64,000 nt of DNA from Prorocentrum cordatum (Eukaryota; Sar; Dinophyceae; Prorocentrales; Prorocentraceae): positions 92,501-156,500 of the forward strand of contig CAUYUJ010014630.1 in assembly GCA_963575745.1 (NCBI GenBank), read 5' to 3'. The first letter of the stretch is position 1. Each line of letters opens with the position of its first letter. This document shows positions 62,090-64,000 of the stretch, piece by piece. The notes beneath the pieces were generated by a model, which was not told the origin of the DNA, did not search any database, and saw nothing but the letters and a program-made list of their open reading frames with translations. Made by a program: the position numbers and the translations under genes.

Positions 62090-63060
62090 CTGGCGGCCGC
62101 AGGCGGCGTCCGCGGCTCCAGCTGCGGCCGCGGTGCTGGCGGCACCAGCGGCGCCAGCGGCGCCCGCGGCGCAGGGAAGCCCGGGGGAGGGGCCGCGGGC
62201 GGCGGCCGCGGCTCCCGCTGCGCCCGCGGCGCCAGCGGCGCCGGCGGCGACCGCGGCGCTCGCGACGCCCGCGGCGACCGCGGCGCCCGCGGCGCAGGGG
62301 AGCCCAAGGGGGCGGCCGCAGACAGCGGCCGCGTCACCAGCTGCGCCGCGGCGCCGTCGGCGCCAGCGGCGCCCGCGGCGCCCGCGGCGCCCGTGACGCA
62401 GGGGAGCTCGGAGGGGCGGCCGCAGGCGGTGGCCGCGGCTCCAGCTGCGCCCGCGGCGCCGGCGTCGCCAGCGGCGCCCGCGGCGCCGCGGCGCCCCGAG
62501 GCGCAGGGGGGCCTGGGGGGGGGCCGCCGCAAGCGGCGCCGAGGCGCCGGCGTCGCCAGCGGGCGCCCGCGGCGCCAGGGGGGCGGGGGAGCAGGCGGCG
62601 GCCGCGGCTCCGCGGCGCCCGCCCGCGCCGCGGCGGCGGGCGGCCGCGCGGCGGCTTCCAGCGCGGTCGGACGCCAGCGCGCCGCCCGCGGCGCCCGCCG
62701 CGCACAAGGCGCAGGGAGCGGCGGCCGCGGCCGCAGGCGGCGGCGCGGCTCCCGCGGCGCCCGGCGCCAGCGCGCGCCCGCGGCGCAGGGAGCCCGGGGG
62801 GCGGCGCAGGCGGGGCCGCGGTCCAGCTGCGCCCCCGGCGGCGCCAGCGACGCCCGCGGCGCCGGCGGCGCCAGCGGCGCTCGCGGCGCCCGCGGCCCGC
62901 AGCGCAGGGGGGCGCGGGGGGGCGGCCGCAGGCGGCGCCGGCGGCGCCCGTGGCGCCCGCGGCGCGGGGGAGCCCGGGGGGGGCGGCCGCCGGGGGCGGC
63001 CGCGGCTTCAGCTGCGCCCGCGGCGCCGGCGGCGCCCGCGGCGCACACGGCCCCGCCGCC
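62090..63060. repeat. About 100-130-bp GC-rich repeat with many GCGGCCGC sites
   Basis: Roughly eight degenerate units of GCGGCGCAGGGGAGCCCGGG, GGGCGGCCGCAGGCGGCGGC, CGCGGCTCCAGCTGCGCCCG and GCGGCGCC. GCGGCCGC occurs at least ten times. The Ala/Gly/Arg/Pro frames on both strands follow from composition. Confidence 0.85.
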
Positions 63061-63530
63061 GAGCCCCATCACCCGGGCACGAGCGCCGTACCTGAGGGGC
63101 GGGCTCGAGCCGAGACGGCTTGAGCCAGAGGCTACGGAAGAGAGGTGGGGATACGCGAAGCGTGGAGAATATTCTGGAACATCGAACAGTGCAAATACAA
63201 GAAGACATGCAAATAGCTGAGATACATACAAACCCGTACGTACAGCGCTTGTGCAGGACGGCCCGAATTTGTGCGGCACATGCATAATCCGCACCAGCCC
63301 ACAAACGCTGGAAGAGCCTCTTCCCCGAACGCTGCGATTGAAGAGCTGATAGCAGACACGACATCTGCGATATTCCATCCCAGGAGGTTGGGAATAAGAA
63401 GCCAGCACCCATAACGCCGACACCAGCCAACAAATCACCCCTCGTGTCTCGCTCGCTGGCGAAACAAACCTGCTTCGAAGCCCGTACGTCCATGTACGCG
63501 TACGACCTTCTCCCGCTCCTGATGAGTTGA
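63061..63530. other. Ordinary DNA, coding status unclear
   Basis: Two minus-strand frames are open for about 400 bp; one reads VGVMGAGFLFPTSWDGISQM, then SCLLSALQSQRSGKRLFQRL. Codon use is not GC3-rich like the better exons, so I do not call a gene. Confidence 0.3.
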
Positions 63531-64000
63531 GAGGGAGGGGGATGGCGGAGGGGATGGAGGAGAAGGAGGAGGAGGAGGAGGCGGCGGAGGGGGATGGCGG
63601 AGGGGGATGGAGGAGGGGATGGCCAAGGGCGAAGGAGAGGGGAGGGGGATGGCGGAAGGGATGGAGGAGGAGGAGAGGAGGAGGAGGAGGAGGAGGGGAG
63701 GAGGAGGGTAGGAGGAGAAGGAGGAGCAGGAGGAGGAGGAGGAGGAGGAGGCGGAGGCGGGGCGGAGGCGCAGAAGGAGGAAGAGAAGGCAGAGAAGGAG
63801 GAGGAGCATGGAGGAGGAGGCGGAGGAGGAGGAGGCGGAGGAGGAGGAGGAGGCAAAGGTTGGAGGAGGAGGAGGCGGAGGATGGAGGAGGAGGAGGAGG
63901 AGGAGGAAGGAGGGGAGGAGGAGGAGGAGGAGGAGGAGGAGGAGGAGGAGGAGGAGGAGGAGGAGGGGAAGGAGAAGGAGGAGGAGGAGGAGGAGGAGAG
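63531..64000. repeat. GGA array at the window end
   Basis: GGA/GGGGAT/GGC purine array running off the window. A GGGGATGGCGGA unit repeats in the first 130 bp. Confidence 0.9.

Overview
The window looks like nuclear DNA of a dinoflagellate, possibly a Prorocentrum-like species; the species is a guess. The evidence is protein-level. There is a non-LTR retrotransposon reverse transcriptase of the dinoflagellate type (YDMRNAF palm motif, GDSNEPELF block, FIDDLVK catalytic box, followed by zinc-finger segments). There is also an exon starting VKNTFINGFVDE, a motif I associate with dinoflagellate proteins, and small GC3-rich exons split by short GT-AG introns. About two thirds or more of the window is tandem or dispersed repeat, which is extreme even for a large protist genome. 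Nothing bacterial (operons, Shine-Dalgarno sites, CRISPR) is present, and I saw no tRNA or rRNA gene.

Layout. 1-5.9 kb: GC-rich unique DNA, CTC/GAG microsatellites, an 83-bp satellite and a 100-bp satellite, and three candidate minus-strand exons of an unidentified gene (4.5-5.5 kb). 5.9-10.7 kb: one 4.8-kb degenerate GAC array with higher-order structure. 10.7-28 kb: a patchwork of minisatellites (89, 298, 73, 90 and 103-bp units, a 1.7-kb CAGCCT array, CCAAGA-type minisatellites), inverted-repeat elements, a 100-N scaffold gap at 25097-25196, and a VKNTFI exon near 27.9 kb. 28.8-31.9 kb: a 3-kb degenerate CAT array with duplicated blocks. 32-39 kb: a MITE, then a 3.7-kb degenerate LINE lying between two CAT arrays. 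39-52 kb: CTC/GAC arrays, several MITE-like families and a kelch-repeat exon. 52-59 kb: the most gene-like part, all on the minus strand: kelch exons, an RNase H-like remnant, and a secreted beta-propeller (BNR/sialidase-like) gene whose four exons join in phase. 59-64 kb: tandem repeats, a very GC-rich repeat packed with GCGGCCGC sites, and a terminal GGA array.

The best new observation is a family of 99-170-bp non-autonomous transposons (22878, 32925, 41946, 51492, and damaged copies at 24125 and 51817). They share about 28-bp terminal inverted repeats, and the four intact copies are each flanked by 8-bp target-site duplications (two exact, two 7/8). Several other inverted-repeat families occur as paired copies, and some are nested. 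Most long open frames here are artefacts of triplet arrays that lack stop codons in all frames.
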